From Filomicrobium insigne (lineage in GTDB: Bacteria; Pseudomonadota; Alphaproteobacteria; Rhizobiales; Hyphomicrobiaceae), in NCBI RefSeq assembly GCF_900104305.1, contig NZ_FNJC01000002.1, forward strand, positions 62,001-126,000: 64,000 bases of DNA. Direction: 5' to 3'. A program made the position numbers and the translations under genes. The notes under the pieces were generated by a model. It had not been told where the DNA came from, did not search any database, and saw only the letters and a program-made list of their open reading frames with translations. Shown here in pieces: positions 1 to 9,195 of the stretch. The first letter of the stretch is position 1, and each line of letters begins with the position of its first letter.

Positions 1-463
1 TCGGCTTTTCCGCCTGCGTTGTTTCAGTGGCGGGAGCCTCAGAACCCTTAACGGCAGCGTTCGCGTTTTCCGGAGCTGAAGCACCCTTCGCTTCGGCGGT
101 GTGAGCCGACGTTTCTTTCGCAACGGTATCTTCGGTCTGTGAAGAAGGAGCGGGCCGAGCCGCCTCAGTGGACGTTGCGCCCTTTTTTTCATCCTGAGAG
201 GCTGCGTCGGTGGCAGTTTCAGACGACGTCGCGTCCGTCACCTTTTCGCTTGGCTGGGGATTATTCTCGACTTGTGCAGATCGCTCAGCCGTATCTTCGG
301 ACGCCCCCTTTTCGGCATCCGCTTTCGCAGCAGGCACGCTCTCGTTCGCTGTAGAAGGCGCTGCGATCTCACTTCTTTCCTGCGCTGAGACGGACGGCAC
401 TCCTGGGAGCACAAGGGCCAACCCGATAGCCCCCGACAATGCCCAAGGTTTCAAGATCGACAT
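1..463 (-). CDS. Secreted Ala/Glu/Thr-rich protein, 5' part only
   Basis: An open frame starts at ATG 463-461 behind a GGAGGG ribosome site and stays open to the left edge (154 codons), so this is only the N-terminal part. Residues 1-28 look like a signal peptide: a short basic start with one Lys, a hydrophobic stretch ALSGAIGLALVLPGVP, and a probable cleavage after SVSA. Everything after that is low complexity, rich in Ala, Glu, Ser, Thr, Lys and Pro, with no fold visible. Such a region usually links a signal peptide to a periplasmic or wall-binding domain, which would lie outside the window. No function can be assigned. Strand and frame are well supported by the ribosome site, the signal peptide and the absence of stops. 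Confidence 0.72.
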   Translation of the reverse strand, partial: MSILKPWALSGAIGLALVLPGVPSVSAQERSEIAAPSTANESVPAAKADAEKGASEDTAERSAQVENNPQPSEKVTDATSSETATDAASQDEKKGATSTEAARPAPSSQTEDTVAKETSAHTAEAKGASAPENANAAVKGSEAPATETTQAEKP

Positions 464-642
464 TCCTGTAACCCTCCAGGCGCAAATACCTTTGCACCAT
501 GCACGCCACCCCTTTGGATGAGAGAGGCTACATCCCTTGGCGTGCGATAATAGGGCGAACGGAAATTTTCGCGCCCCGACCCGAAGCGTCAGACAAACAT
601 CTTTACAGATCACGGAAAAGAGGCGAGCCGATCACATCTCAG

Positions 643-955
643 CTAGGAGAGCCTTGCAAAGGTCTGCGCATAAACGGCCGCGCCCAGCGCAACGTCCGAT
701 GGCAAAAGGAACAATGCCATAAAATACGGACCAGAGTAGACGCATGGAGACTGAGCAGCGAGATCCGTGGAAAACCCGAACCGCCGATAAAACGCTGGCT
801 CACCCAATACGAAAACCAAGCCATATGAATCTTGCGCGCGGATAAACGCCGACCCTACGCCACGCGCTTGCGTACTCAGACAAAACCACGATTGGTCCAA
901 GTTCAAGAGCGCCGAACGGCGACCGTGCGTGTATCAGCGCAACAATCCCGGCTTC
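643..955 (-). pseudogene. GNAT acetyltransferase remnant (YhbS-like), frameshifted
   Basis: Two adjacent minus-strand frames together read like the C-terminal half of a YhbS-type GNAT N-acetyltransferase. About 955-875 encodes AGIVAL then ALELGPIVVLSEY, matching the strand before the acetyl-CoA loop. One frame over, from about 870, comes QARGVGSAFIRA (the acetyl-CoA-binding Q/RxxGxG/A segment), then YGLVFVLGEPAFYRRFGF, the family's VLGxPxYYxRFGF signature, and a tail ending at the stop at 645-643. The helix after GVGSAFIRA is shorter than normal, and the N-terminal half is absent because the gatB stop lies directly upstream in the same frame as the first fragment. I therefore read it as a decaying gene. 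A sequencing indel could explain the frame change but not the missing N-terminus. Confidence 0.6.
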
Positions 956-985
956 ATCCGAACGAACGAAAAAGCAGAAGAGTGT

Positions 986-2503
986 CTAGTCGATACCGAG
1001 GCGCTTCTTGAGAATCTCGTTGACCGCTTGAGGATTGGCTTTGCCACCAGAAGCTTTCATCACCTGACCGACAAACCATCCGATCATCGTCGGCTTGGCT
1101 TTGACTTTCTCTACCTGGTCTGGGTTAGCCGCAATCACCTCATCCACCGCCTTCTCGATAGCGCTGGTGTCGGTCACCTGCTTCATGCCGCGTGCTTCAA
1201 CGATCTCCGCCGGATCACCACCCTCGCTCCAGACAATTTCGAACAAATCCTTCGCGATCTTGCCCGAGATGGCCTGCGATCCGATGAGCTTCGCAATCCC
1301 GGCGAGCTGAGCCGCCGAAATCGGCGAATCCTCGATCGCAGTTCCTTCCTTGTTCAAGCGGCCGAAGAGTTCGTTGATAACCCAGTTGGCAGCAAGCTTG
1401 CCGTCACGTGCGGGATCATCCAGAGCAGCGATGACAGCCTCGAAATAGTCCGCCGATGACCGCTCCGCGACGAGCACGCCGGCATCGTAGGCCGACAGCC
1501 CGTATTCCTTTATGAAACGTGCGCGCTTTTCGTCCGGTAGTTCCGGCAGTCCCTTCGCCAACTCATCGACATAAGCCTGATCGAACTCGAGCGGGAGCAA
1601 ATCGGGATCAGGAAAATAGCGATAATCGTGCGCTTCTTCTTTCGAGCGCATCGATCGCGTTTGCCCGGACTTAGGGTCGAACAGGCGCGTTTCCTGATCG
1701 ATCGTGCCGCCGTCTTCAATGATGTCAATCTGACGTCGGGCTTCAACCTCGATGGCTTGCCCGATGAAACGAATGGAATTCACGTTCTTAATCTCGCAGC
1801 GCGTGCCAAGCTCGCCACCCGGCTTGCGTACCGAAACGTTCACGTCCGCGCGCAGATTGCCCTTTTCCATATCTCCGTCACAGGTACCGAGATAGCGCAG
1901 GATCGTGCGCAGCTTAGTGACATAAGCCTGCGCCTCTTTCGACGAACGCATATCCGGCCGCGAGACAATCTCCATCAACGCCACGCCAGACCGATTGAGA
2001 TCGACATAGGAATATTCGGGATGCTGGTCGTGGATGGATTTTCCCGCATCCTGCTCCAGGTGAAGCCGTTCGATACCGACGCGCTTCGGACCACCATCCG
2101 TATCGATTTCAATCTCACCTTCACCGACGATTGGCGATTTGAACTGGGAGATCTGATAGCCTTGCGGCAAATCTGGATAAAAGTAGTTCTTCCGGTCAAA
2201 AACTGACCTCAGGTTGATTTGGGCCTTCAACCCCAGTCCCGTTCGGATCGCCTGCGCGACGCATTCCTCATTGATCACCGGCAGCATTCCAGGCATCGCG
2301 GCATCGACGAGCGACACATGCGCGTTTGGCGCGCCGCCAAACTCAGTCGAGGCGCCTGAAAACAACTTGGCGTGCGAGTTCACCTGCGCGTGCACTTCCA
2401 GACCGATGATGACTTCCCAATCGCCGGTCGCTCCCTGGATCAGATTAGGGTTCGCAGCCTCAGCGGCCTTCGCTTCCACGTTCATCCTCGCCTTGTCCTT
2501 CAT
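986..2503 (-). CDS. gatB: Asp-tRNA(Asn)/Glu-tRNA(Gln) amidotransferase subunit B
   Basis: GatB is the tRNA-binding and kinase subunit of the GatCAB amidotransferase. It phosphorylates mischarged Glu-tRNA(Gln) or Asp-tRNA(Asn), which then receives ammonia delivered from GatA. The product starts its core with [13 protein letters not shown] and contains the family segments [10 protein letters not shown] and [15 protein letters not shown]. The C-terminal part (from about residue 340) is the helical GatB/YqeY tail, ending with [14 protein letters not shown]. Length is about 505 residues, normal for the family. I chose ATG 2503; a GTG two codons upstream is also possible. gatA and gatC lie upstream on the same strand, separated by a membrane-protein gene and a chorismate mutase gene, so one transcript could serve all. 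Confidence 0.97.
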   Translation of the reverse strand: MKDKARMNVEAKAAEAANPNLIQGATGDWEVIIGLEVHAQVNSHAKLFSGASTEFGGAPNAHVSLVDAAMPGMLPVINEECVAQAIRTGLGLKAQINLRSVFDRKNYFYPDLPQGYQISQFKSPIVGEGEIEIDTDGGPKRVGIERLHLEQDAGKSIHDQHPEYSYVDLNRSGVALMEIVSRPDMRSSKEAQAYVTKLRTILRYLGTCDGDMEKGNLRADVNVSVRKPGGELGTRCEIKNVNSIRFIGQAIEVEARRQIDIIEDGGTIDQETRLFDPKSGQTRSMRSKEEAHDYRYFPDPDLLPLEFDQAYVDELAKGLPELPDEKRARFIKEYGLSAYDAGVLVAERSSADYFEAVIAALDDPARDGKLAANWVINELFGRLNKEGTAIEDSPISAAQLAGIAKLIGSQAISGKIAKDLFEIVWSEGGDPAEIVEARGMKQVTDTSAIEKAVDEVIAANPDQVEKVKAKPTMIGWFVGQVMKASGGKANPQAVNEILKKRLGID

Positions 2504-2568
2504 ATGCACTTAAAGCTCGCGCGCACGGCCAGGACTAAAATAATGTCCGAGCCACTGGGCCGTCGCAC

Positions 2569-2874
2569 TCAAGTCGCGTGATTGTCATGCTTTCGCAGCC
2601 ACCGATACCCAATCCAGGCCCAGACGAGCCCCAGTATAAATTGAGTAACGAAAACACCGGCTTCACCACCAATCCCGCGCGCAGGAAGCAAACCGACAAA
2701 CGCCAACACCCATACAAATAGGGAGCCCGCACACGCCGATGCAAACGCCGCAACGACAAGCTTCTGCCACTGATCCGCAGCACGCCCCATCAAGACCGCT
2801 ACCGCGATAGCAACAGGGTTGAGCAGCCCAATGAGAACGACAGAAACAGGGTCAAAAGGTTGAAGTTCGATCAT
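2569..2874 (-). CDS. Small integral membrane protein, unknown function
   Basis: About 101 residues starting MIELQPFDPVSVVLIG. Three hydrophobic segments are visible: roughly residues 8-28, 36-60 and 66-90. The last is followed by a basic tail (YRWLRKHDNH) predicted to sit in the cytoplasm by the positive-inside rule. I recognise no catalytic motif. The frame opens nine codons earlier, but the ATG at 2874 falls just after the chorismate mutase stop at 2879, which suggests translational coupling with that gene. The gene lies between the chorismate mutase gene and gatB. Function unknown. Confidence 0.7.
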   Translation of the reverse strand: MIELQPFDPVSVVLIGLLNPVAIAVAVLMGRAADQWQKLVVAAFASACAGSLFVWVLAFVGLLPARGIGGEAGVFVTQFILGLVWAWIGYRWLRKHDNHAT

Positions 2875-2878
2875 CCCG

Positions 2879-3208
2879 CTACTTGCTCTTGTCCGCATCA
2901 TTGCAATTGCCGGATTGGCGCAACTGTTCTTCCTCGTATTGTATGAACCAGCCGATCATCTGCCGCCACAGCGCTTCCGCCAACTCCGGCGGCAAATGGC
3001 GCTCGTCAGCGCGCGCTTTGACCTTGTCGATAACCTGCTGAATACGCCACGGAACCGTTGCTTCCGACGGGTTTTTCTTGAGCTGCCACGCTCGGTCGAC
3101 ATAACCGAACCGCTCCGCAATGAGATCGACGAGCGCACGATCTATCCGGTCTATTTCGTCCCGCACATGAGACATGTCGGTACAGTCGGCCGGAGATCTC
3201 GGACTCAT
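2879..3208 (-). CDS. Chorismate mutase, AroQ class
   Basis: A monofunctional AroQ-type helical protein of 109 residues. The first helix holds VRDEIDRIDRALVDLIAERF, the R-x-EID-x-ID signature of this fold, followed by the conserved Lys region (WQLKK). The rest is two further helices including VPWRIQQVIDKVKARA and LWRQMIGWFIQYEEEQL. The expected reaction is chorismate to prephenate, feeding Phe and Tyr synthesis; isochorismate-pyruvate lyases share the fold and cannot be excluded by sequence alone. The start is well supported by AGGAGGT five bases before the ATG at 3208. It lies between gatA and the small membrane-protein gene on the same strand. Confidence 0.9.
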   Translation of the reverse strand: MSPRSPADCTDMSHVRDEIDRIDRALVDLIAERFGYVDRAWQLKKNPSEATVPWRIQQVIDKVKARADERHLPPELAEALWRQMIGWFIQYEEEQLRQSGNCNDADKSK

Positions 3209-3255
3209 TATTTACCTCCTTGCGACGCGCGGCCGCTCTTCGCGCCGTGAGCGCC

Positions 3256-4737
3256 TTAGCCTCGCCACCAGTGCGAGGGAACCACAATTCGCCCGGCCGC
3301 GTCCTCGATCACCTGACCGGTGCGGAGAAGCGTTTCCTCATCAAAAGGCTTCCCGATCAACTGCAGGCCCAACGGAGGACCTTCCGTGGAAAGCCCCGCT
3401 GGGACCGACAGTCCCGGCAAGCCCGCCATATTGACCGTAACAGTGAATATGTCCTCAAGGTACATGGCAAGCGGATCACCCGACTTCTCGCCGAAAGCAA
3501 AAGCGGGAGACGGTGTCGTCGGCGTCAGAACAACATCGACCTTATCCCACGCCTCGTCGAAATCCCGCTTTATCAGCGTGCGCACTTTCTGTGCCTTCAA
3601 GTAGTAGGCATCATAATAGCCCGCCGAAAGCACATACGTTCCAATGAGAACGCGCCGCTTCACTTCCCGGCCGAAGCCGGCCGCGCGCGTTTGCTCGTAG
3701 GTATCGATGAGATCGCTGCCCGTCTGCCGCATGCCGTAGCGGACACCATCATAACGCGCGAGGTTCGAAGACGCTTCGGCTGGCGCAACAATGTAATAGG
3801 CTGGCAACGCATATTTCGTATGCGGGAGTGAAATCTCATGGACCGAAGCGCCGGCATCCTCGAGCCAAGTGATGCCCTGCTCCCAGAGCTTATCGATTTC
3901 GGCCGACATCCCGGCGACGCGATACTCCTTCGGCACGCCGACGCGCAAGCCCTTGATGCCGTTACGCAGTGATGCCCGGTAGTCCGGAACGGGCGCATCG
4001 ACGCTGGTCGAATCCTTAGGATCCTGCCCCGCCATCACTTGCAGCATGAGCGCAGCATCTTCCACCGACTTCGTGATGGGACCAGCCTGATCGAGTGAGG
4101 AAGCAAACGCCACAATCCCCCAGCGCGAACAGCGTCCGTACGTTGGCTTCAAACCAACTGTGCCCGTTAAAGCGGCGGGTTGCCGGATCGAGCCCCCGGT
4201 ATCTGTCGCCGTCGCGGCAAGGCAAAGATCGGCTGCGACCGCCGCTGATGAACCGCCCGATGAACCACCCGGCACCAACTTGGCATCGGAACCGGTCCGC
4301 CGCCATGGATTGACGACGGGTCCAAACGCGCTGGTCTCGTTCGACGAGCCCATAGCGAATTCGTCATTGTTCAGCTTACCAAGCATGACGGCACCCGCAT
4401 CCCAAAGGTTCTGCGTGACCGTCGATTCATAGGTTGGCTTGAAATCATCGAGGATTTTCGAGCAGGCAGTCGTCCGCACGCCCTTTGTGCAGAACAGATC
4501 CTTGATGCCGAGCGGCAAACCTTCCAGCGTCCGGGCTTCGCCTTTCGCGATGCGCGCATCTGCTGCGCGCGCTTGCTCAAGAGCAATCTCTGGCGTCGGC
4601 AACACGTAGGCGTTGATCGCACCGTTGCCGGCGTCAATCTCTTCACAGAATGCTTTCGTGAGTTCCTCGGCTGAGAACTCTTTCTTCTGCAGCCCCTCGC
4701 GTGCAGCTGCCAACGTCAATTTAGTCAGGTCGCTCAC
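3256..4737 (-). CDS. gatA: Asp-tRNA(Asn)/Glu-tRNA(Gln) amidotransferase subunit A
   Basis: GatA is the amidase subunit of GatCAB and hydrolyses glutamine to supply ammonia to GatB. The amidase signature is intact: the catalytic Lys is in [10 protein letters not shown] (about residue 80), and the Ser-rich [15 protein letters not shown] and [11 protein letters not shown] (about 155-185) supply the cis-Ser and the nucleophilic Ser. Length 493 fits the family. The start is GTG at 4737, preceded by GGGGAGAG with five bases of spacing. gatC lies 123 bp upstream on the same strand, giving the order gatC-gatA-chorismate mutase-membrane protein-gatB. Confidence 0.97.
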   Translation of the reverse strand: MSDLTKLTLAAAREGLQKKEFSAEELTKAFCEEIDAGNGAINAYVLPTPEIALEQARAADARIAKGEARTLEGLPLGIKDLFCTKGVRTTACSKILDDFKPTYESTVTQNLWDAGAVMLGKLNNDEFAMGSSNETSAFGPVVNPWRRTGSDAKLVPGGSSGGSSAAVAADLCLAATATDTGGSIRQPAALTGTVGLKPTYGRCSRWGIVAFASSLDQAGPITKSVEDAALMLQVMAGQDPKDSTSVDAPVPDYRASLRNGIKGLRVGVPKEYRVAGMSAEIDKLWEQGITWLEDAGASVHEISLPHTKYALPAYYIVAPAEASSNLARYDGVRYGMRQTGSDLIDTYEQTRAAGFGREVKRRVLIGTYVLSAGYYDAYYLKAQKVRTLIKRDFDEAWDKVDVVLTPTTPSPAFAFGEKSGDPLAMYLEDIFTVTVNMAGLPGLSVPAGLSTEGPPLGLQLIGKPFDEETLLRTGQVIEDAAGRIVVPSHWWRG

Positions 4738-4860
4738 GAACTCTCCCCGCGCTGCCTGTCTTGGCGCGCCTCATGTTATTCCGGCCCCGACATCGCCGGA
4801 CCGCAGACCAATAGGGTTGCACAGACGACAGCCGGGACACGGTGCGCCTGCGCGCCTTGA

Positions 4861-5148
4861 TTACTCCACCACTTTCGGAACGACGAAATAATCGTCCTCA
4901 CTGAGCGGCGCATTAGCAACGATCTCATCGGCTTTTTCGCCATCCGTTACGACGTCCGAACGCTTCTTCAACGATATCGGCACAACGCGGGTCATCGGCT
5001 CGACGCCATCCGTATTGACCTCGGAAAGCTGCTCGACCCAGTCGAGAATCCCGCTGAGCTCGGCTTCGAGACCCTTGGCCTCTTCGTCCGTAATCTTGAT
5101 GCGCGCGAGCCGCGCGATGCGTCGCACAGTCGCCTCGTCGACTTGCAT
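4861..5148 (-). CDS. gatC: Asp-tRNA(Asn)/Glu-tRNA(Gln) amidotransferase subunit C
   Basis: A 95-residue protein with the GatC pattern: [17 protein letters not shown] at the N-terminus, an acidic-hydrophobic middle ([22 protein letters not shown]), and the C-terminal [16 protein letters not shown] that wraps around GatA. GatC is a non-catalytic scaffold that stabilises the GatA-GatB interface. The ATG at 5148 has GAGGG four bases upstream. It is the first gat gene in the minus-strand run, so a promoter probably lies in the 127-bp gap between it and the preceding gene's end at 5276. Confidence 0.96.
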   Translation of the reverse strand: MQVDEATVRRIARLARIKITDEEAKGLEAELSGILDWVEQLSEVNTDGVEPMTRVVPISLKKRSDVVTDGEKADEIVANAPLSEDDYFVVPKVVE

Positions 5149-5275
5149 CGTCCCTCACTTCTGCTAACCGAAAGACCGTAAGAATTGCGTTTGAATAGCC
5201 GCGAAGACAGTTCCACGCAACTGCGTCCCGACGCACCAATACAGCACTGGCAGCCCCACTGGTGAATTGAGGCCC

Positions 5276-7573
5276 TTAGGAACCCGTTCCCCTCAACTTC
5301 GAAAGGAGCGGCATAAATACGTCAGAACTGTCGTCTGTCCAGGGCGCTAACCCCGCGCCTTTGGGGTCACGAGCCCCAGGGAGAGTACGAAAGGTATCCA
5401 GCCGATATTGGTTCTTAGCGAAAACCGCAACCGTCGAATTCGTCTGATCATACGTGCCGTTTGCATCAAAATCTTCGATGATAAGAGCTTTGAGCTCCGG
5501 CACCCTGGCCATCGTCGCGGCAATCACCCCCTCAAGATCAAGATAACGGTTCGAAATATGAAGCAAGGCAACGCCATCGGGCGCGATCTTGTCTGCATAA
5601 AGTTTTAACGCCTCGGCCGTCATCAGATGCACCGGGACCGCGTCCGACGTGAACGCGTCAATGATTAGCAGGTCGAAATAACCGGCATTCTCCCGCGAAA
5701 GTGTCAATCGGGCATCCCCGAGCACAAAATCAGGCTGCGGCTGACAATTCCCGATGTAGGTGAAATAGCCTGAGTAAGCGGCGATCTTGACCATCAACGG
5801 ATCGATTTCGAAGAACCGCCAACGTTCCCCTGGCTTGGACAGACACGCGAGAGACCCTGCGCCGAGCCCTACAACGCCATAACGCCCACGCCGCACCTGC
5901 TGAAACAGCGTTGTCCGGACACTAGCGACAACACGCGCCATCGGGCTTTCAGGATAATAATATGTCCCGGGCACCGTGACGTCGATCTTAGGCTCATCAG
6001 CTTTCTGCAGACGCTGCGCCCCGTGCAGCGTCGTTCCGTGCGTCAGGACGTTGTGACCGCCATCGGTCGATTGCGACACCCGGTAAACGCCAAAGTAACT
6101 GCGTTGCGCATTCCCGCTCATAACACCGGAAGGCAATAAAGAGACGGCCGCCCATATTACGAGAGCGCTCGCCAGTTGAGCCAACGGCATCCGCCAGGTC
6201 GCGACCACAACCACCACAAATATGGCAACGATAAGCGGCGTAAGCCCCCACCCCCAAGCCGGAACCCCGAACTGGTTCAAGAGCGGCCCCCAGAAAATCG
6301 CGGCGGCCCCAGCCGTCACAATGAGAAGTGCGAGCGCCAGATCGTTGCGCGAGAACCGCCACCCGACAAACACAGGCCGACACGCAACAGAAAGCGCCAG
6401 CAACAGCGGATACTCGAAAACCTCGGAAAAGATCGTCGGGGCGATGAGGGCTGCAAACAATCCTCCGAGCGCGCCACCCAGAGACATCAGAAGATAGAAC
6501 TCGGTCAGAAAGCGCGTTGCAGGCCGGCTTTCATAAAGCGTGCGATGCGCCATCAGCCCGGTCATCACAAACGCCGCAAAACCGAACGAACTGGAGACGA
6601 ACCAGTTGTCGTGCTCGCTCTGGGACAATTGAAGCAGCGCGAGAACCACGGCCGCCAAATGCAGCACGGCTATCCCGCGGACCACAGTTGCGGGCAATCT
6701 GCGAAAAACAACGACAAAAGTGAGCAGGTAAAGTGCCAGCGGCACCACCCACAACAAAGGAGCCGAAGCAATGTCGGTCGACAGATGCGTCGTAAACGCA
6801 GTTAGCAGCCCGGCGGGAACGAAGGCGAGTGCGATCCATCCAAACCGTTGCCGCCATGTCGGTCGCCCAAGCACATCCCCAAAGTCACCGTTTGCGATGC
6901 CAACAGGCGGAACAATCACTGTGGTTTTGAACCACCCCGCCGATGCCATACAGCCGAGGAGCAAAAATCCTAGAAGACCGAAACCAATCGACCAATAAAC
7001 GCTAAGCGCACTGACACCCGCGACCGGTTCAAACAAAAACGGGTACCCCATCAGCGCAAGAAAGCTGCCGAAGTTCGACGCCGCATAAAGAAAATAAGGG
7101 TCTGCGCTTCGCGCATGACCTGTGCCGGCAAACCAAGCCTGGAGCAGCGGTGCGTTCGCGGCAACAGTTAGAAACGGAACGCCTATTGCAACAGCATAAA
7201 GTCCCAACTGCCAAAGATAGGGCCAATCCAGCGGCGGCTCCTGCCAGCTGTCCGGCACAGCAATCGGCAAAAAGAATACAGCAACAACCAAGACGCCAAC
7301 ATGCACGAAACTACCCGTACGCAACGGGAAGAGCCGGGTGAGAAGGTGAGCGTACGCGTAGCCCGCAAGCAATGCAGACTGGAAAAACACCAGAGCAACG
7401 GCCCAGACGGACGGTGAACCGCCGAGGATCGGCAGCACCATCTTCGTGAACATTGGCTGGATCAGGAACAGAAGAAACGCTGACACGAAGGATGTCAGCG
7501 TAAAGAGCACGAGCAGGCTCCTCCCCCCGGCCTCATCTCGCGTTGGCGTGACCGTGGGTTCAATTCTGTTCAT
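5276..7573 (-). CDS. Polytopic membrane protein fused to a spermidine-synthase-like domain
   Basis: About 765 residues in two parts. Residues 1-480 contain many hydrophobic helices (for example FVSAFLLFLIQPMFTKMVLP and VWAVALVFFQSALLAGYAYA), a transporter-like membrane module. The C-terminal 260 residues form a Rossmann methyltransferase-like fold of the spermidine synthase family: GVVGLGAGSLA (nucleotide loop), RFFEIDPLM (acidic ribose-binding residue) and YFDLLIIDAFTSDAVPVHL. Such fusions are often annotated as spermidine synthase, but the true substrate is unknown and aminopropyl transfer should not be assumed. An ATG lies 18 codons upstream (7627) at the edge of a hairpin, so I prefer ATG 7573. 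The gene follows the UPF0173 hydrolase gene. Confidence 0.85.
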   Translation of the reverse strand: MNRIEPTVTPTRDEAGGRSLLVLFTLTSFVSAFLLFLIQPMFTKMVLPILGGSPSVWAVALVFFQSALLAGYAYAHLLTRLFPLRTGSFVHVGVLVVAVFFLPIAVPDSWQEPPLDWPYLWQLGLYAVAIGVPFLTVAANAPLLQAWFAGTGHARSADPYFLYAASNFGSFLALMGYPFLFEPVAGVSALSVYWSIGFGLLGFLLLGCMASAGWFKTTVIVPPVGIANGDFGDVLGRPTWRQRFGWIALAFVPAGLLTAFTTHLSTDIASAPLLWVVPLALYLLTFVVVFRRLPATVVRGIAVLHLAAVVLALLQLSQSEHDNWFVSSSFGFAAFVMTGLMAHRTLYESRPATRFLTEFYLLMSLGGALGGLFAALIAPTIFSEVFEYPLLLALSVACRPVFVGWRFSRNDLALALLIVTAGAAAIFWGPLLNQFGVPAWGWGLTPLIVAIFVVVVVATWRMPLAQLASALVIWAAVSLLPSGVMSGNAQRSYFGVYRVSQSTDGGHNVLTHGTTLHGAQRLQKADEPKIDVTVPGTYYYPESPMARVVASVRTTLFQQVRRGRYGVVGLGAGSLACLSKPGERWRFFEIDPLMVKIAAYSGYFTYIGNCQPQPDFVLGDARLTLSRENAGYFDLLIIDAFTSDAVPVHLMTAEALKLYADKIAPDGVALLHISNRYLDLEGVIAATMARVPELKALIIEDFDANGTYDQTNSTVAVFAKNQYRLDTFRTLPGARDPKGAGLAPWTDDSSDVFMPLLSKLRGTGS

Positions 7574-7626
7574 ACGCAATGAAACACCTTGCCAAACGTA
7601 CGTAGGGGGATAGTTCGGTTCATCCA

Positions 7627-7647
7627 CTCAGCGTTTGCAACGCTGAG
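7627..7647 (-). terminator. Hairpin after the UPF0173 hydrolase gene
   Basis: A perfect 9-bp inverted repeat, CTCAGCGTT and AACGCTGAG, with a 3-base loop, eight bases past the stop of the hydrolase gene. No T-run follows on the minus strand, so it may be a weak terminator or an RNA-stabilising hairpin rather than a classical intrinsic terminator. Confidence 0.5.
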
Positions 7648-7655
7648 CCATTCCC

Positions 7656-8357
7656 TCACACGTCCATGACTTCACCAACCTTGGGAACGACGACTTCTTC
7701 CTTGTCCATTTCGTCAACGAACGCGTCAGCCGTCTGGTCGATGATGGGGAACGTCCCGTAATGGCAAGGCACGACGAGATCAAAATCGAAGAAGCGCTTA
7801 CACGCCATAGACGCCGTTCTGGCACCCATCGTGAAACGATCGCCGATCGGAACCAATCCGACTTCTGGTTCATAGATATCGTCGAGCAGCTCCATGTCGG
7901 AAAAGATGTCAGTATCACCCATGTGAAGAATGACGGGGTCTTCCGGCGGCGTGATAACAAAACCGTTCGCCGAACCCAGCGGGAAATTCACGTCCAGCTC
8001 AACAAGCCCGGCGGAGTGATCCGCGCGCACAAGGCTGGCCTTGAAGTCTCCGAGATCAATCGTCCCGCCGGTATTCATAGGCTCGAACTTGTCGAGACCC
8101 TGCTTGGTGAGCCACATGCACAAATCATAATTCGTAACAACAGTCGCGCCCGTCGCCTTCGCAATGGCCACCGTATCGCCGACGTGATCGCCGTGCCCGT
8201 GTGTCACCAAGATATGCGTGACACCATCCTGCACTGCGTCCTGCGAAATGCCGCTCGCTTCAAAAGTCGCGTTCCCGGTTAGGAACGGGTCCAGAAGGAT
8301 AACGCTCGACCCGGTTTCGACGCGGAAACAGGAGTGGCCGTACCAGATGATCTTCAT
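7656..8357 (-). CDS. UPF0173 metal-dependent hydrolase (metallo-beta-lactamase fold)
   Basis: A 233-residue beta-lactamase-like metal hydrolase. It begins MKIIWYGHSCFRVE, typical of UPF0173 proteins, and carries the HGHGDH zinc motif at about residues 53-58. Further likely ligands are ADHSAG (about 112), HMGDTDIF (about 145) and the late VPCHYGTFP (about 197). The fold hydrolyses small esters, lactones or phosphodiesters; the substrate of this family is not established. The ATG at 8357 follows AGGGA by seven bases. It is transcribed divergently from ruvX across a 121-bp gap that contains a 12-bp palindrome. Confidence 0.9.
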   Translation of the reverse strand: MKIIWYGHSCFRVETGSSVILLDPFLTGNATFEASGISQDAVQDGVTHILVTHGHGDHVGDTVAIAKATGATVVTNYDLCMWLTKQGLDKFEPMNTGGTIDLGDFKASLVRADHSAGLVELDVNFPLGSANGFVITPPEDPVILHMGDTDIFSDMELLDDIYEPEVGLVPIGDRFTMGARTASMACKRFFDFDLVVPCHYGTFPIIDQTADAFVDEMDKEEVVVPKVGEVMDV

Positions 8358-8478
8358 GGTGGTCCCTTATATGATTTGTCCGCACGCGTGCGACACGTAA
8401 GCCTTATGCGCGACGAGGAGTGAAATAAAGCCCCGCTCTGCGGCGCGCCGGAGTATAGCCACCTGCCACAACACAACA

Positions 8479-9000
8479 ATGGGCGAACCAAACACAATGC
8501 CGGATCCTGTTGAGATGCCCGCAACGCCCCCCGATCGGGGAGCAACGCTTGATGACCCGGATCGTTTCAAGTCCCTGTTGCCCGCGACCGCCCGACTTAT
8601 CGGGATTGACGCCGGTACCAAAACGCTGGGATTGGCGCTGTCTGATCTGACGCGCATGATCGCTTCGCCCCTCGAAACCATCCGTCGAACCAAATTCAAA
8701 CAGGATGCTGCCCGGCTACTCGCGCTCATAAACGAGCACAAAGTCGCCGGACTGGTCCTGGGCCTGCCAGCGAACCTCGACGGAAGCGAAGGCCCGAGGG
8801 CCCAATCGACACGGCAGTTAGCGAAAAACCTGAATGCTCTATCACCCCTACCCATCCTGCTATGGGATGAGCGGCTCACGACTGCAGCGGCAGAACGCAT
8901 GCTGATCGGAGCCGACACAAGCCGTAAACGCCGTGCTGAGGTCATCGATAAGCTGGCAGCAACACTTATTCTCCAAGGCGCCCTCGACCGCATGCGTTAA
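8479..9000 (+). CDS. ruvX: Putative Holliday junction resolvase / pre-16S rRNA nuclease YqgF
   Basis: A YqgF/RuvX RNase-H-fold protein. The core runs from about residue 38: LIGIDAGTKTLGLALSD (first catalytic Asp in GIDAGTK), VAGLVLGLPANLDGSEGP, PILLWDERLTTAAAERML (second acidic residue in WDERLT), and VIDKLAATLILQGALD (third Asp in the family's DxxAA motif). The family matures the 5' end of 16S rRNA in E. coli and has been proposed as a Holliday junction resolvase. The N-terminal 37 residues are a Pro/Asp-rich extension; ATG codons occur at 8479, 8497 and 8515 (MPATPPD) and no strong ribosome site decides between them. Confidence 0.92.
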   Translation: MGEPNTMPDPVEMPATPPDRGATLDDPDRFKSLLPATARLIGIDAGTKTLGLALSDLTRMIASPLETIRRTKFKQDAARLLALINEHKVAGLVLGLPANLDGSEGPRAQSTRQLAKNLNALSPLPILLWDERLTTAAAERMLIGADTSRKRRAEVIDKLAATLILQGALDRMR

Positions 9001-9195
9001 GCCGCCTGACTTTCGGGCTCAGCCGGGAAAAACTGCTCACCTTTTGTTCAAGACGGACAATACCACCGTTCCGCCTCTCACAAGTCGCATCGCCGCCAAA
9101 ATACGTGCGGAAACTCTTCATGCCGACATGGAAATCAGACAACTGCACCGCCATGTTGTTATGATAGCCTTGCAACCTCCGGCACGAAGAAGTCG

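Noticed and set aside
499-828. 109-codon plus-strand frame
   Set aside because: It lies over the GNAT remnant on the other strand, has no ribosome site, and its composition is not protein-like.
7625-7627. ATG 18 codons upstream of the chosen start of the spermidine-synthase-like gene
   Set aside because: It overlaps the edge of the hairpin that ends the previous gene and adds residues without resemblance to the family.
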